Source of the DNA: Thermohalobaculum sp045106875
GTDB taxonomy: Bacteria > Pseudomonadota > Alphaproteobacteria > Rhodobacterales > Rhodobacteraceae
Assembly: GCA_045106875.1 (NCBI GenBank)
Contig: JBGCFK010000475.1
Location: 1-23,420, forward strand
Direction of reading: 5' to 3'
Length of the DNA stretch: 23,420 nucleotides
The position numbers were made by a program, and so were the translations under genes. Numbering within the stretch: position 1 is the first letter of the stretch; each line of letters opens with the position of its first letter. Below are positions 22,659-23,420 of the stretch, in pieces. A model generated the notes under the pieces. The model saw only the letters and a program-made list of their open reading frames with translations. It made no database searches and was not told the origin of the DNA.

Positions 22659-23420
22659 TTACTCCGCAGCCTGAAGTGTGGTCGGACGCTGCGGGTGCGA
22701 CTTCGCAAAGATAAGATCCCGGTTCTCTTCAGCATGAAAATCAGCTTTCAGCCGATCATCCGCCAGGACATCGGCAGACTGTGCCTTGCCTCGTACCCCA
22801 ATCATCACATCTGACGCGGACTTGGCGAGGAACCGCTCGACCCAGACACGTGCTGCCAGTGCCGCAGGCGTCACGAGCAGCGTCAGCAGCGTCGCGATCC
22901 CCAATCCAAAGACGACTGCTGTGGCAAGTTGAACCCACCAGAGCGCCGTGGGAGCACCAACTGCGACAGTACCCGTTCCGAAATCCAGTGATGTCGCGAA
23001 CATCATGGGCGTCAGGCCTGCCATGGTCGTGATCGTCGTCAGCAGCACTGGGCGGATCCGCGCCTCGGCAGTGCGCACGATCGCCTCGAGCGGCGCCATG
23101 CGGGCGCGCAACTCCTGAAACGTATCGATCAGCACGATGTTGTTGTTGACGACAATCCCGGCCAGCGCCACGATTCCGGTTCCCGTCATGATGATCGAGA
23201 ACTTCTGCCCCATCACGAGCATCCCGATCAGGACACCCGCCACTGACATGATCACGGCGCTCAATACCAGTACCGAATTATAGAACGAGTTGAACTGCGC
23301 CAGCAGGATCACGAACATCAATCCGAGTGCACCTGCGAATGCTGCGCCAAGGAAAGCCATGCTTTCCTGTTGCTCTTCGCGATCGCCACCGAACCGGGCC
23401 GCGACCGAGGCTGGGAAAGG
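22659..23420 (-). CDS. RND-family efflux permease, C-terminal part (truncated by window)
   Basis: The frame is open to the window edge, and the N-terminal part lies outside. The visible roughly 253 residues are the last membrane half of an HAE-type RND permease. They include a run of helices with MFVILLAQFNSFYNSVLVL, the core motif GIVALAGIVVNNNIVLIDTF, RIRPVLLTTITTMAGLTPMM, and the final helices LATAVVFGLGIATLLTLLVTPAAL. The GIVVNNNIVLID block occupies the usual C-terminal TM11 position. RND pumps export drugs, metals or lipids across the envelope using the proton gradient, with a periplasmic adaptor and an outer-membrane channel, neither of which is in view. The gene ends ten bases from the ATM1-type gene in convergent orientation. 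Confidence 0.95.
   Translation of the reverse strand, partial: PFPASVAARFGGDREEQQESMAFLGAAFAGALGLMFVILLAQFNSFYNSVLVLSAVIMSVAGVLIGMLVMGQKFSIIMTGTGIVALAGIVVNNNIVLIDTFQELRARMAPLEAIVRTAEARIRPVLLTTITTMAGLTPMMFATSLDFGTGTVAVGAPTALWWVQLATAVVFGLGIATLLTLLVTPAALAARVWVERFLAKSASDVMIGVRGKAQSADVLADDRLKADFHAEENRDLIFAKSHPQRPTTLQAAE

Noticed and set aside
1..23420. Search for tRNA, rRNA, CRISPR arrays, insertion sequences and prophage genes
   Set aside because: No cloverleaf-like segments, spaced repeats of CRISPR type, transposase or integrase motifs, or phage structural genes were seen on reading both strands.

Overview
The window looks like chromosomal DNA of a Roseobacter-type alphaproteobacterium (Rhodobacterales). 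This is inference from protein style and gene order, not from a marker gene: a fused SecDF behind YajC, an Mth938-like gene just behind it, a Rhodobacterales-type hypothetical protein with a GHNEGPPL motif, and a PrtD/HlyD type I secretion pair. The DNA is moderately GC-rich. No rRNA, tRNA, CRISPR array, transposase, integrase or complete insertion sequence was seen.

Layout. Positions 1-431 hold the 3' part of a carboxymuconolactone decarboxylase-family gene. Positions 432-1519 are the only long stretch without a convincing intact gene. It holds what looks like a frameshifted small gene whose N-terminus resembles a double-glycine leader peptide, and a short nested repeat. A minus-strand cluster (1520-3819) encodes a tiny one-helix membrane protein, a DUF2182 integral membrane protein, a Cys-rich DUF1326 protein and a conserved hypothetical protein. 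The first two overlap by ATGA. Divergent from this cluster, across an inverted repeat, a plus-strand run (3962-7086) encodes a class V aminotransferase / cysteine desulfurase-like enzyme, RsmD, a short-chain dehydrogenase and a Prx5-type peroxiredoxin.

Positions 7097-11575 (minus) form a type I secretion ABC transporter, its HlyD-type adaptor and a FemAB-like acyltransferase. No RTX substrate or TolC gene is in the window. Facing away from it are mlaA and mlaC (11796-13184), the outer-membrane lipoprotein and periplasmic carrier of the phospholipid-retrieval pathway. A phytanoyl-CoA dioxygenase-family gene (minus) stands head to head with yajC-secDF-Mth938-like (14348-17749), the protein-export accessory operon. 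Then come an iron-type superoxide dismutase, a convergent LOG-family nucleotide hydrolase, a LysM envelope protein with a long disordered linker, an ATM1-type ABC exporter, and the 3' end of an RND efflux pump gene that runs off the window.

Common themes are envelope biogenesis and transport (SecDF/YajC, Mla, T1SS, LysM, RND, ATM1) and redox defence (peroxiredoxin, SOD). Most of the window is ordinary housekeeping sequence. The least explained parts are the 432-1519 gap and the DUF2182/DUF1326 cluster.
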